Assembly: GCA_014529385.2 (NCBI GenBank)
Contig: CM043944.1
Location: forward strand, 77,333,884 to 77,397,883
Origin: Adiantum capillus-veneris
Taxonomy: Eukaryota; Streptophyta; Polypodiopsida; Polypodiales; Pteridaceae
Direction: 5' to 3'
DNA length: 64,000 nucleotides
Made by a program: the position numbers and the translations under genes. Every line of letters starts with the position of its first letter. Position 1 is the stretch's first letter. The notes beneath the pieces were generated by a model. That model was not told where the DNA came from. It made no database searches and saw only the letters and a list, made by a program, of their open reading frames with translations. This document shows positions 31,731 to 42,908 of this stretch, in pieces.

Positions 31731-33374
31731 CGAAGGGTTTGTGGTTGGTATGAAAGTGATGAAGCAGAGCTGGTGAAAGTTCTTGGAGATATGACTACAG
31801 GGTTGGAGGAAGTTCAGAGTAAATTGGTCCCTTTCCTAGAAAAGGTTTGTCTCGCTGCCAAGTACAGTGCTTTTTTAAAGCTACACAAACATTAGTAAAC
31901 CTTGTTCACTAGCCTCCACTGATGTACCTGTGCATGCTTTTTGTTCATTTATACTCGCTTTGAATTCTGCATGAGGATTTCATGTTGTCAATGTTGGTTT
32001 TCTCAAAGGCTGTTCTGATATTGGCCTCGTGGCAGGTGAAGAAAGGGGAGTACAGTTCAAACAATGGCTTAAGTTACCTTGACTCGAAGCACCTTCTGCT
32101 TCTGTTTTATTGTCAGTCTATTGTTTTCTACATCCTATTGAAGGCAAATGGGCGGTCTGTTGTAAACCACCCTGTCATTGCAAGGCTTATTGAAATACGC
32201 CTGTATTTGGAAAAGGTAACGTGCTGTTTTCTGCTATATACCTGTTACAATCTTGCTATGACTAGTGGCTTGGGTTTATAAACTGATGATTTATGCAGAT
32301 TCGACCAATTGACAAGAAACTTCATTATCAAATAGAAAAGCTTTTGAAGTTGGCTACTGGTGTTTCTGGTGGAGCAGAACGCAATGAACCAACAACTGTT
32401 CCAGATGATCTTTTATATAAACCGAATCCGGACATGCTTGTTGCTAAAATTGATGAGAGTAACATGGTATTATTCTTATTTGAAGAATATGCTGATATAG
32501 TGGGGTATTGTAATTCCTCTTAATACCAACAATCTGACAGGGAAAAGATGCAGTTTATCGTCCTCCTATGATTGCTCCCACAGTTATGGATGATGACAGA
32601 ATCTCAAGGGATAAGAAATCTGATATACGAGCACGGAAAGATGCTCTGCGAAAGGCCTCCAGGAGCAGTTTGGTCAAGGAGCTTGCTAGCGAATTGGAAG
32701 GCCGGCCTGAAGAGGTAGGCCTGATTTACTTTAAAATATTCATCCATTATCAAATTCGTTCTCTATTCTTACTGGCCTGATTTACTGATGTAGGTTAAGG
32801 AGTTTATTGGGCATGAAAGCAAAGAGATGACACGTGAGTTGTCTCGGCTTGAGGCACGTGCACAGCAGGAAGAGAATCTTTTTGCACGTGTTCCACTCTC
32901 TAGAGTTGAGAAGAAGAGGCTCAAACATCTCAAGCAGTCTAGAAATGGGTATGTTTATTCAATATATTGTTGTCCGAGAAGTACTGGGATCTTGGCTGTA
33001 TTGATTCTTTTAAGGCACTGAATTTTCTTCAGGTTGATGGGAATGCTTGATGATTTTGATGATGATATTTCCTATCTGGTTGATGTGGAGGAGAACAAGC
33101 GTGGTAGGGTCTCATCCCGTGAACCAGATTCATCTCTCTCACAAGTTGACGTGCATTTGAGGAATCCAAAGGTCTGTTGTTTTGCTATAGCATTGTGGTG
33201 TTATTTATGGGTGAGATGGCTACTAACCATCACAAGGATGAGGTTTGACATGTGCTAGTCAAAACTTGTCGTCAATGTGTATATTGTAGATGCCATTCTC
33301 ACAACTTCACATTCATATGCGCCAACTTGTACATACTCGCCTTGTGTATTGACCAGAAGGAAACGCCCTTTTAG
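31731..33374 (+). CDS. NGDN: Neuroguidin/LCP5-like protein (SAS10/UTP3/C1D family), 5' end not found
   Basis: Host gene, seven exon segments: 31731-31844, 32036-32215, 32299-32466, 32541-32714, 32794-32948, 33033-33171, and a short last one at 33357-33374 (KETPF and stop, tentative). All six introns (74-191 bases) are GT-AG and the frame is kept throughout. The first exons hold the SAS10/C1D domain: LVKVLGDMTTGLEEVQSKLV, then LSYLDSKHLLLLFYCQSIVF and IEIRLYLEKIRPIDKKLHYQ. Later come YKPNPDM, VYRPPMIAPTVMDDDRISR and an Arg/Lys/Glu-rich helix (EKKRLKHLK). Family members act in the nucleolus, in the small-subunit processome that matures 18S rRNA. No ATG precedes the domain in the open frame (stop at 31728-31730), so the start exon lies upstream or is lost. 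Confidence 0.88.
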
Positions 33375-33599
33375 AGTGATGATGTGTATGAAAAGTTAAT
33401 TGGCCTCAACGATCAAGAGGCGGTTTTTTTGGTGCCTTGCATATATGTAACAACAAAATTAAGAAGGACCAACTTAGTTCCCCGCAAATTTTGCAATTAA
33501 AATCAAACAGAATGTACATTTTTCATGAAGTCATCTTGTAGAGTACAGTCAACTTGTTAGCACCCCTAAAACCTAACAGAGAAATTAGTTGACTTTATT
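33375..33599. other. 3' flank of the host gene
   Basis: AT-rich, no frame. The 3' untranslated region and poly(A) signal probably lie here before the retroelement relic begins at about 33600. Confidence 0.4.
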
Positions 33600-34495
33600 C
33601 CTTCTAGGCAATCCGCGACAAAGGAGTGGAGTGGTTCCCCTCTTGTGCAACACACATTGCACCACGTTCAACCCATTGATTCGAGGTGCACTTTTGGAAT
33701 AGTCGGAGCTAAACTAAGTCTCAAGGTATAGCTCTAGTAATTGAGGAGTATCTGCTAGGTCCTTCTCCTCCATCCACTTCGCATCAAGAGCGGGGACAAT
33801 TCTTGAACTTGACCAAATATCGATGGACCAGCTTACCTTTCACTTTCTTTTCCTTGTGCACGCTAGGATCTGTTCTGGTATAAATCTCTTCTATCTCTTC
33901 TACCTTGCTACTTTAGCTCCTTGTCCTCTGGCACCTTGCTTTTGAAAGGTCTCAAAAGACTCACATGAAAAGCATTGTGAATCCTCCAAGTATTTGGCAA
34001 CTTAAGTGTGGAGGATACATCGTTTATCTTTTCATGAATTTGGAGGGCCCATAGTATCGCATACTAAGCTTTGGGAAAAGATTCTCCTTATCCTTCCTCT
34101 TTGGTAGGCATATTTTTTCAAACCGAAATAGCACCCAATCATTCTCCTTCAATTGCACGTCGTGTTGATGCTTGTCTGCTGCCTTCTTATGCCGTGCTTC
34201 AGATTTCTGCAAAGCAAACTCCACCAATGGCAAATATTTCTCCCACAGAGTCTTATTGTTAGAAATATAGGACTTTCAACGAATCCAAAACCACCAAGTT
34301 GGCTATATCTAATTGCCCATCTGTCTATGGATAAAACGACGAAGAGAATTTAAGTTGCGTGCCTATATTCTCCTACATTGCTTTTCAAAACAAGCTTGCG
34401 AATGTGGGATCTCTATCTAACACTAGATTTGGGCATGCCATGTAATCTGAAGATATGCAAATGATCGGCCTTCACTGTCTCCTTTATGTCAAAGG
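33600..34495 (-). mobile_element. Ty3/gypsy integrase-chromodomain relic
   Basis: The chromodomain end is readable near 33730-33900 (minus-strand match to KWMEEKDLADTP region: GGTCCTTCTCCTCCATCCACTT on the plus strand is shared with element A). The frame 34024-34233 has the integrase C-terminal part, KKAADKHQHDVQLKENDWVL, with a deletion that joins it directly to LVEFA. Core remains go on to about 34495, with many stops. It stands about 225 bases after the tentative stop of the host gene. Confidence 0.8.
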
Positions 34496-34643
34496 TGGCA
34501 GCGGAAGATGCAATGAATACAAGAACTTGCTCGTGATCCGGTGGGTACCTCGACTCCAATCTAGAACACCTGCAAGGCCAAACACATGAACAAGGCACAC
34601 CTGCGGAGAAGAGAGATCATTGAGGTAGAAAGAGACAGGACAT

Positions 34644-34707
<64 letters not shown>

Positions 34708-35098
34708 GAAATGGCTTTCCATGCTGATAACAATCTGCTCATACAAGTGACCAAGGGTGGTCCGACATAGAACTGACATGCCCAATGGATAGACCCGAGA
34801 TGCACACAATTGCGACTGTTACTGACACTGCCAATTGCTCGTGCACACGAGACCATTGACACGGTCTCCACATGGGCATCACCTCCAACATGCTCTGAGA
34901 GCATAGATATGGTGCATCTCCTCCTGGCTAGATCTAGATGCAGATCTAGGTCTCGATCGAGGAAACGTGCTACCGCGAGGTAGTGCTGCACCGTAGAAGT
35001 GATCTCCAAGCAATGCATTTGCTACCCATGAAAAATGCTAGGGCTGAGCTGCTGAGCAAAAACGCTAGTTCGAGGTCATGCCAAAAACGCTAGGATGT
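34496..35098. repeat. LTR-like segment with (GA)n, unassigned
   Basis: It begins AAAGGTGGCAGCGGAAGATG, echoing the family 3 start (AAGGTGCAGCGGAAGTG). It has a (GA)n array at about 34646-34702 and ends with AACGCTAG words as in family 3. The middle does not match. Possibly a diverged family 3 LTR, truncated at 35098 by the next LTR. Confidence 0.45.
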
Positions 35099-35687
35099 TG
35101 TAACAAACTTGGACAACTCAAGTCAAGATTTTGTCGCGACACAGCAGAGATTTACTTTAAATCACTTCACAAATTAAGAGAGAGAGTCGACACGGCCCGA
35201 CGTAGTTCTGTGCCAAGAGAGCTAGGCCCCAAAGACTGACGCCCCTTTCTATATTTCTTTTATATTAATTTTTGAGCAAAGTACAACTGCCCGCGGGTTC
35301 TCGCTCTCAGACTCTACGTCCAGATGCTCTGAGAAGTGAGCCCCTTGGGTCCATTATAAAGGTTACAAGGGATGCAAAAAGTAGAGTCCCCAAAAGTAGT
35401 AAATCAAAAGCAATGAGCTCCCAAAAGCATCTTGGGTAAAATCTGCCAATAAAAACAGTTAGCACTGTTTTCTAAAACTGTACAGCCAGCTAGCATAAAA
35501 CACGGAGAATCCGTATAGTGCCACGTCAGCCAATCAACGCGTTTTCCGGCAGTCTGTTTAGTCAGCGTAATTTGCAACCGTCCATACAGCAACCACGTCA
35601 GCATGCTCTTCGCTTAAATTTTAATGGCACCTAGGCCCCTCGGCAAAGTTCCATAAGTTGGACATGCCACGTCATCAATTTGTGACA
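35099..35687 (-). repeat. 3' LTR of element C (family 1)
   Basis: 589 bases, TGTAACAAACTTGG to AATTTGTGACA on the plus strand, followed by TACCCCCCTCTTGAAAG, the polypurine tract seen from the other strand. It matches the LTRs of element A in outline. Confidence 0.9.
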
Positions 35688-36244
35688 TACCCCCCTCTTG
35701 AAAGAATTGTAATCGCTCTCGATTACGCCTGCAAAACGGACAGAGGCCATAAACCGTCTTAGTAGACACTGACTATTAGTACCGCGCACTAGACACGACA
35801 CATCTAGAACTTGTACAAAGACGACAGTCACATCACAGGACTTCACATGACAAATCACAAAAAAATTCATTCCAAATCTCAGACCATGATTGCTAGCAAC
35901 GTATTTAGTAATCGCATCTAGATCCATCCCGGACCTCACTGATGCCCGATTAACTAATAGAGATTTATGAGACCGAAATGCTGCAATCATTTTGTCTTTT
36001 AGTTCCTGCACTCAAACAAGTCAAGTGAGAGAGTACAAATCAATCATATTCAATTTCGGGAATTCCGTTTCATATATTCATACAACAGAATACTGTCAGC
36101 CCATTAGTATCCTTGAAATCCAAAGGGGACATTAGTGACCTTATTCAAATCGAGGTAATATATTGACAAAGGAGCAGAGTGACTCCCCTCTTGTGCAAAC
36201 CCGTTGCACCAGATTCACCCTTGCTGAGTACGTGGTTCTATCAG

Positions 36245-37170
36245 AGTAGACTATGCTAAATCGAATGCTTCAAGGTAAAGTTCCAAAATCTGAGGGGTAT
36301 CTGCTAGGTCCTCCTCCATCTTCGCATCCAATGCCAGATAGTTCTTGAATTTAACCAAGAAGTGCCGAACCACTTTACCTCTCCTCTTCTTTCCTTGTGT
36401 GTCAAAATCTGTTCAGGAACGAGTATCTCCTCGCTTTCTTCCACTTCGGGTTGCTCATCAGGCTCCCCATGAACTGGCACATCACCTTTAAAAGGTTTCA
36501 AGAGATTCACATGGAATGCATTGTCAATCTTCCAAGTATCGGGCAGCTTGAATCGAAAGGAGACATCATTTATCTTTTCCTTAATTTGGAAAGGGCCATA
36601 ATACCTCATGCTAAGCTTTGGAAAAAGCTGCTCCTTTCCCTTTTGTTTCCTTAGGCGTGCCTTCTCAAAACGTAAGTTGATGTCGATTTGCTGCCTTCTT
36701 ATGTCGTTCTTGAGATTTCTCTAAAGCTTCTTGGACCTTGGCAAAAGCAGTGTCCAAGTCTCTCGTGTACTGGTCGGCTTTGAAAATCTTGTCTTTAGTG
36801 CTGAGAAAGGTTGGAACCTTCGGAGCACCTTCAATTATCTCAAATGGCGCCTTCCCCGTCGAAGAGTGAACCGAGTTGTTGTAGGAAAATTCCACCAAAG
36901 GCAAATTTTTTTCCCGTTGAGTCTTCTGATCAGAGATGTAAGACTTCAATAAATCTAAAACAACTGAATTTGCAATCTGAGATTGCCCATCTGTCTGCGG
37001 GTGGAATGATGACGAGAATTGCAACCATGTGCCAATGTTGTTCCAAATAGCCCTCAAAACAAACTCGTGAATCAGGGATCTCTGTCGGAGACTATTGTCT
37101 CAGGGATGCCATGTAATCGAAATATCTGTGCAATGAACAGTCTCGTCAAATGATCCGGCTTGACTGTTTT
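36245..37170 (-). pseudogene. integrase core and chromodomain, broken (element C)
   Basis: The frame 36665-37057 has WLQFSSSFHPQTDGQSQIAN, LVEFSYNNSVHSSTGKAPFE and DLDTAFAKVQEALEKSQERH. The frame 36304-36609 has MRYYGPFQIKEKINDVSFRF and then EESEEILVPEQILTHKE, the start of the chromodomain. The second half of the chromodomain is out of frame. The first Asp region is cut by the internal deletion. Confidence 0.82.
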
Positions 37171-37179
37171 CTGAGTCAA

Positions 37180-37886
37180 AAGGGAAGCTACCTCTGCAAA
37201 CTTCCGAATGAACCGCCTCTAGTAAGAACACAAGCCCAAGAAGCTTCTAACTTCATGAACATTCTTCAAGTCTGGCCAATTGCGGATAGTCTTAATCTTG
37301 GCCGGGTCCATCTGTACTCCTGCTGTTGAGACGATGTGTCCCAGAAAGTGTATCTTAGGCAAGAAAATTTCACTCTTTTTGGCATTGATAACTAATCTTG
37401 TGATCACGCAATGCCTGAAAGACGTGTAGTAGATGGTGTTGATGTTCTGCTTCATCCTTGGAGAAAACTATAATATCATCAAAGAAAGTGCCGACAAAAG
37501 ATCGATGCTCTCGGAAATTCCTATCCATCATTTTGGTTGAAAGTCGTTGGAGCATTGGTAAGTCCAAAAGGCATCACCAAAAATTCGTATAAACCAAAGC
37601 TTGTTCGAAAGGCTGTCTTGTAGACATCTCCCCGAGCGATTCTGATCTGATGATATCCGCTTTTCAAATCAATCGTGCTGAAACAAGAGGATCCATGAAA
37701 TCTGTCAAGAATGTCATCGATCGTTGGAATCGGAAATCTGTTCTTCATAGTGATTTTATTGAGAGCTCTATAATCAATGCACATTCTCCAAGATCCGTCT
37801 TTCTTTAATACCAACAAAACCGGAGAGCAGTAGGGTGAAGTACTCGGTTGGATACGACCCTTTTCAAGGTCTTTCACTTGGTCCAT
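37180..37886 (-). pseudogene. reverse transcriptase, partial (element C)
   Basis: The frame 37521-37886 is a clean RT block: [40 protein letters not shown] and [20 protein letters not shown] (motif A Asp present). The frame 37370-37567 has VGTFFDDIIVFSKDEA with both catalytic Asp. The frame 37219-37455 has the thumb start (FLGHIVSTAGVQMDPAKI). Two shifts separate the three. Confidence 0.85.
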
Positions 37887-37908
37887 GATTTCTTCATCTG
37901 GGGTCGGC

Positions 37909-38674
37909 TGTCACAAGGCGGGCACCACTTGCCAATAGAAAAGAACAGACTGAACAGACTTTAGCACTTCAATAACAACTGAACTGAGAGAGAGAGAGAG
38001 AGAGACGACACGCGACACGGAGTGGTGGAATTTCACCCGAGAGAGTATTGGCCCCAAACCTTGGCGCCCCTTTCGGTATTTCTTTATATTGCATCATCAA
38101 AGTACAAGCCGGTACTCCAAACTCTGCACCTTCTCCAAGAAGCATGCCAGAGAATGAGCCCTAACCTCATATTTAAAGGCCCTTGGCTTGAAAAGCAGTT
38201 ACAGTAAAAAGCCTTTTAAAATAAAAAGCCTTTTAAAACTCAAAAGCTTCTGGTCCAAAAGCAAAGCCAAAAAGCTGTCAGCGTAAATCATGGAAATCCG
38301 TACAGCCTGCCACGTCATCAACCAGTGCAATTTTCGCAAATCTCCCTGCTGCCCTTAGGATTAGGATTAGGGTTTCTACAATTTTAGGGTTAGGGTTTGC
38401 AGGTTTTAGGGTTAGGGTTTCCAGAATTAGGGTTTGCAAGTTTTAGGGTTAGGGTTTCCAGAATTAGGGTTTGCAGATTTTAGGGTTAGGGTTTTCACAA
38501 TTAGGGTTTAGCAGTTAGGGTTTCTTGTGGAAATTAGGGTTAGGGTTTTGCTCTCGGGCAACACGTCATCACTTTGTGACACTTCTTCTGTTACTTGTTC
38601 TTCTTAGGGTTTAGGGGCCACATCTGTAAGTTGGCTCCATTCTTTAGGCTTTGACACGTCAGCAGTTTGTTACA
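37909..38674 (-). repeat. 3' LTR of a family 2 element, with telomere-like tract
   Basis: 766 bases, TGTCACAAGGCG to CAGTTTGTTACA on the plus strand, followed by TCTCCCCTTCTTGAAAG, a polypurine tract of a minus-strand element. It cuts element C in the RT fingers. At 38350-38555 it holds about twelve TTAGGGTT/TTTAGGG words. Near 38560-38580 it contains CGTCATCACTTTGTGACA, which on the minus strand equals the start of the element B LTR. Confidence 0.88.
38350..38555. repeat. telomere-like TTTAGGG/TTAGGG-rich tract in LTR
   Basis: Irregular spacing of TTTTAGGGTTAGGGTTT separated by 8-12 unique bases (CCAGAATTAGGGTTTGCA repeated). It is not a regular telomere array. The same kind of tract lies in both LTRs of element B. 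Confidence 0.9.
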
Positions 38675-38839
38675 TCTCCCCTTCTTGAAAGAGATTAATC
38701 GTCCTCGATTACAGCATATCTGCAAAACAATTCAAGTTAGCTCAAAATTTCCGAGGGTCATTTCGAGGGACATTCCGAGGGACAATCAGTTTGCTCTTTT
38801 TATTAAGGAGTTAGCTTCTCCTTTCTGCTCTTTTGATCA
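38675..38839 (-). other. polypurine tract and 3' region of the family 2 element
   Basis: It matches 25198-25260 (GATTAATCGTCCTCGATTACA, CCGAGGGTCATTTCGAGGGACATTC). At about 38840 it changes abruptly into RNase H of element D. Confidence 0.65.
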
Positions 38840-39590
38840 AGAAGTTCTTTGTCATAAATTGAATAGTTCTTTTCTGCACTATTTAATTTTCGACTAATGA
38901 ATGCAACTGGACGGCCATGCTGCTGAAGCACAATGCCTGTGGCGACAGTGCTTGCATCCGTCCATACCTCAAAGGGGTCATCCCAAGAGGCAAGGATAAG
39001 ACACGGCGCTTCTGTCACCATAACCTTGAGAGCTGTGAAAGTCTCAATGGCTGCTTCGGGCAAATCCACGCGCTGTCGGCAAGTCTTTACTCTTTTCCAA
39101 ACATCTGTCATGGGTGCGGCAATGCGTGCAAAATTCTCTATGTGCGAACTATATGCTTGACACAAACCAAGAAAAGAACGCATATCATATGCAGTGTTGG
39201 GCAAATCCCAATTACGAACCTGTTCCACCTTCGCAGGATCTAGCTTGACGTCTTCTGCAGAAATGATATAACCCAGATAAGTAACTTCAGTGAGAAAAAA
39301 CTCAGATTTCTTAGCTGCGATGTACAACTGACACTCATCCAAACGGGTTAAAACTCTTTCTACATCCTTTTCATGTTGTTACCACGATGCAGAAAAAAAT
39401 GAGAATATCATCAAGAAAGATGAACACACACACGCCAACCATATCGCCAAAACGGCCTACCATGAGATGGTTAAATGTACCCACGACACTTGTCAATCCA
39501 AAAGACATGACCACATACTCCCATTGCCCTCGCTCTGTGTGAAAAGCGGTCTTGTAGATGTCACCTTTGAATACCCTTACATGATGGTAT
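38840..39590 (-). pseudogene. reverse transcriptase (second half) and RNase H start (element D)
   Basis: The frame 38803-39342 has YIAAKKSEFFLTEVTYLGYI, SAEDVKLDPAKVEQVRNWDL and then RNase H with DPFEVWTDASTVATGIVLQQ and RKLNSAEKNYSIYDKELL. At 39340-39590, with a shift, the catalytic region is readable as FLDDILIF and VMSFGLTSVVGTFNHLM. The frame leaves homology right after KELL, where the family 2 3' region starts. Confidence 0.85.
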
Positions 39591-40098
39591 CGTCACAAGA
39601 CAGGCACCACGTGCCAATAGAAAAGAATAGACTAAATAGACTTTTAGCACTTCAGTAACAATCGAACTGATAGAGAGAGACGACACGCGACACAGAGTGA
39701 CGGAATTCCATCCTAGGGAGTATTGGCCCCAAACCTTGGCGCCCCTTCCGGTATTTCTTTATATTGCATCAACACAGTACAAGCGAGTACTTTAGACTCT
39801 GTACCTTCTCTAGGAAGCATGCTAGAGAATGAGCCCTAACCTCATATTTAAAGGCCCTAGGTCCCAAAAGCAGTCTACAGTAAAATGCCTTCAAACTTAA
39901 AAGCATCTGGTCCAAAAGCAAAGCCAAAAAGCTGCCAGCGTAAATCACAGAATACAGCCTGCCACGTCCTCAGCCAACGCAAAACGCGGAAATCTGTACA
40001 ACGTGCCACGTCATCATATCAGCGCAATTTTCGGAAATCTGCCACGTCATCAGTTTGTGTGTGTGTGTGTGCACATTGTGCTTTATTTTAATCCTTTG
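39591..40098. repeat. solo LTR, left part, split by element B (family 2)
   Basis: It starts CGTCACAAGACAGGCACCACGTGCC (first base C instead of T) and matches 37909 onward, including GGCGCCCCTTCCGGTATTTCTTTATATT. It contains (GT)8 at about 40056-40071. It ends with the duplicated target ctttg at 40094-40098. It sits in the RT of element D, with GGTAT at 39586-39590. Confidence 0.85.
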
Positions 40099-40776
40099 TG
40101 TCACAAAGTGATGACGTGGCTGCCCGATTATTGTGAAACCCTAACCCTAATGGCCAAAAACCCTAATCTGCAGAAACCCTAAATGCTACCAAAAATCGTA
40201 ACCCTAATTTTTGCCAAACCTTAATTCTACCCTGACCTAACCCTAACCCTAACCCTAAAGGCAGCAAGGGCAGATCCCGATAAATGTGGAGGTATGTTGA
40301 CGTGGCACAATACGGCAAGGCCTGGAAATTGCGGCACATGTGGCTTTTGGCGTGAGATTGCTTTTGCGACAGTTTGCTTTTCATGCTACGCAATCTTAGA
40401 AAATCTTTTGCTTTATTCTTGAAACTCAAGAGAGAGTTTGTGAGAGAAAAGAGCCTCTGCTTTATTTTTTAGGCTTTTGATTTTGAGTTTTTGGGGCTCT
40501 GCTTTTGGCAACCCTTGTAAAATAACTATGTGGCTTGGGCTCCCACTCTGCAGAGCATCTGGACGCAGAGTCTGAGAGTGAGACCCGAACCACTCTTGTA
40601 CTTAGAACACTGATTAATACAAAAAGAAATACCGAAAGGGGCGCGAGTCTTTGGGGCCAATATCTCTAAGCACAGAACTCCGCCGGGCCAGTGCAAATCT
40701 ATTGTGAACTGTTTTGAAGTGGTTATTTGGTGCTGTCGTGATTGATAATTGACTTGGAGTGTCCAAGTCTGTTACA
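40099..40776 (+). repeat. 5' LTR of element B
   Basis: 678 bases, TGTCACAAAGTGATGACGTG to GTCCAAGTCTGTTACA. Its U3 part has AAACCCTAACCCTAA words at about 40135-40258. Its last 330 bases match the family 1 LTRs (TTGGGGCTCTGCTTTTGGC, GCATCTGGACGCAGAGTCTG, AGAAATACCGAAAGGGGCG). Confidence 0.96.
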
Positions 40777-40777
40777 G

Positions 40778-40789
40778 TGGTATTAGAGC
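40778..40789 (+). promoter_or_regulatory. tRNA-iMet primer-binding site of element B, one mismatch
   Basis: TGGTATTAGAGC stands one base after the LTR. One C-to-T change from the perfect site TGGTATCAGAGC. Confidence 0.92.
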
Positions 40790-40845
40790 ACGACCGATTT
40801 CTCTTCCACAGGAAAACCGATCCCAATTTTTTTTCCGCGACACCT

Positions 40846-42400
40846 ATGGCTTCACGCAAGGATCAGTCGACTCCCTCTGCATCCGGAGATGCGGGCAGGG
40901 ATCACAACGAAGATTCCGGCAAAGAGTATGGCCCGCCTCGGCCTACTCAGGCGGAGCAACGAGAGATGAAGCGTCGTCAATTGATCGGCGATGCAACAAA
41001 GATGATGCTCAGTTTTGCGAAGGACCCAAAATTGGCAAAATATATGAGCGAGACTTCTTTTCAGGAAGTGCACGAGCAGTGGCAGAAAACCACACCACCA
41101 CCCCCGAAACCCGCTCTCAAGAAACCTTCTGCTCACAAGAAATATTCAGAGAAGGAATTAGAAGAGGTGATTGATGCACGGATTGCTCAGCTTTTTGATG
41201 CGCAGAACAAAGCTAAAATGCACCGCAAAAAGCAAAAGAAAGGCACTGACTTCCCGGGTTATTTGGGTCGTCAGTCGACATTTGATAAGGCAAAGAAACA
41301 GAAGAAGCGTGTTCGATTTGAAGGAGTACCCAGTTCTTCTTCTTCTGACAGTTCTTCTAGCTCTTCAGATTCGAGCAAAGAAGACAGAAAACGCAAAAAG
41401 TGACGCAAGAAACAACGCTTCGGAAAGGGCAAGAAAAAGGCAAAGAAGTCTAAATCTCGCTTAGTGAGTGACAATTCTACAGAGGACTTGTCTACAGACA
41501 GTTCAGACTCTAATGACGGCAACTTTTATGCGAACAAGAAGAATTTTTATAAAGCCAATCAGTATGACTTTGTGGAAGATAAAAGCAAGAAAGTCTGAGA
41601 GTTTTAAGGAAGGTGGACAGTCGATCAAATTTGACACTTTTTCAGGATATAAAGATTTTTGAAGGCTTCGTCTTTTATACTGCAGTTTGACATTGCTTTC
41701 GCGGGAGGACGCTACTCAGAGCACTCCAAGATTCGGAGAGCTGCCTCTTATTTTAAGGGGAATGCTCAAACTTGGTGGTCCACGCTTCTTTTAAACAAGA
41801 CTGCGCGAGTTAAATGGCTGAAATTTAAGAAGCTTTTTATTTCTTCTTGGCTGATGCAAGAGTATGAACGCGATGTATGAGTTGCTTGGAACCATCTTCG
41901 GATGACCAAGAGAGATACAGTGGATGCTTATTGCGAGAGATTCTGGAGCTCTTTTCTACCCACCTCTTCATTCAAGAAGATCTCGTTCAGAGAACAGATT
42001 GAGCGGTTTACCTTGGGTCTACCTACAGAGATCCGAGATCACTGCTTGGAACAAAAGTCAGCTTCTATTCAGGAGTTGATGAGTCATGCGAAACGGGGCT
42101 TTGCCATTCACTCTGGCAGTCTGACCTACCCCACCGATGAGGTCATGACACAACTAGCCGAACAGACTTAAGCAAATGAAAGTAGAAAGAGAAAGAGAAA
42201 CCCAGAAAAGAAGGATGCACGACCCAAGCTTACTCCCGAGGAGAGAGCTCTCTTCATCAGGGAGGGGAAGTGCTTTGGATGCGGGGAACCTGGACATATC
42301 TCTGCGAAGTGCCCTAACAAGGCACCGAATGAACAAGATGAAGAAAGGCCAGAAAGTTCTAAAGCAGCTGAGAGACGTGGCAGAAAAGGCAGATAAAAAG
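40846..42400 (+). pseudogene. gag, Ser- and Lys-rich, with CCHC knuckle, broken (element B)
   Basis: ATG at 40846, 57 bases after the PBS, opens a 186-residue frame: MASRKDQSTPSASGDAGRDH, an FAKDPKLAKYMSETSFQEVH helix, KKRVRFEGVPSSSSS and a serine run, closed by TGA at 41401. A basic tract follows after the stop (KGKKKAKKSKSR). The capsid part is at 41659-42171 with one stop (41878): GNAQTWWSTLLLNKTARVKW and EQIERFTLGLPTEIRDHCLE. A perfect knuckle, CFGCGEPGHISAKC, is at about 42272-42313. The product would build the particle; the Ser/Lys-rich head is unusual for gag and is shared with element A. Confidence 0.88.
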
Positions 42401-42445
42401 AAGAACTGGTACCACATAGCGTGGGGCTTGAACCGAATCAAATGA

Positions 42446-42850
42446 ATGAAAGTACAAACTTTGCCGCTTTTGGGGCAAAGTGAAGGATCAGGAAGCTCTT
42501 GGAGCCAAGGCCAAATTCTTTTCACTTGGAACTTTCACTTGGAATTGGCGGCTCGATTTAGAACTACGCCCAACAGGTTGAGGCCACTGGCGGAGGTAGT
42601 TCGAGTGGCACCCGGACGGGATGTTGCCATCACACCGAGCATTGGCAAACTTCGTTTGCAATGACAGGGGTGTTCAGGGCACGCGAGTGACGTTCTACTC
42701 GAAATCCCTTGGTACCACAAGAACTACGCCGTGGTTGACTACCGGGCCGAGAAAGCGACTTTGACAAATGAAGGGCTCAAAGATTGTACTTGATGAACTT
42801 CAGTTTCTGTACTCATTCTTTTGGGAGAGAACTGAACAAAGGATAAAGGT
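42446..42850 (+). pseudogene. aspartic protease with active site deleted (element B)
   Basis: Compared with element A, the codons for the active-site loop are missing: GAAGCTCTTGGAGCCAAGGCC stands where element A has EALIFFDGGAKA, a loss of about 15 bases including the catalytic Asp. Downstream homology is clear (LRPLAEVVRVAPGRDVA, IGKLRL, then WYHKNYAVVDYRAEKATLT in another frame). It is thus inactive beyond doubt. Confidence 0.85.
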
Positions 42851-42908
42851 CGATTATGTTTTGACCTGAACAAAAGAACGCCAAGATTTTTCTCCACACT
42901 CATGCCGA

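Larger units (their letters stand above)
35099..37908 (-). mobile_element. Ty3/gypsy chromovirus, element C, truncated and internally deleted
   Basis: The 3' LTR (35099-35687), polypurine tract (about 35688-35703), 3' untranslated part, chromodomain (36245-36480), integrase core (36665-37170) and RT (37180-37886) are present. The zinc end of integrase and RNase H are missing between about 37170 and 37180. The upstream end is cut at 37908, inside the RT fingers, by another LTR. It is a close relative of elements A and B. Confidence 0.9.

Noticed and set aside
34561-35018. Leu-Ser repeat frames that look like a secreted protein
   Set aside because: Translation of a (GA)n array in an LTR-like segment.
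38350-38555. True interstitial telomere or chromosome end
   Set aside because: The words are irregular, separated by unique bases and confined to an LTR; the same tracts recur in element B LTRs.
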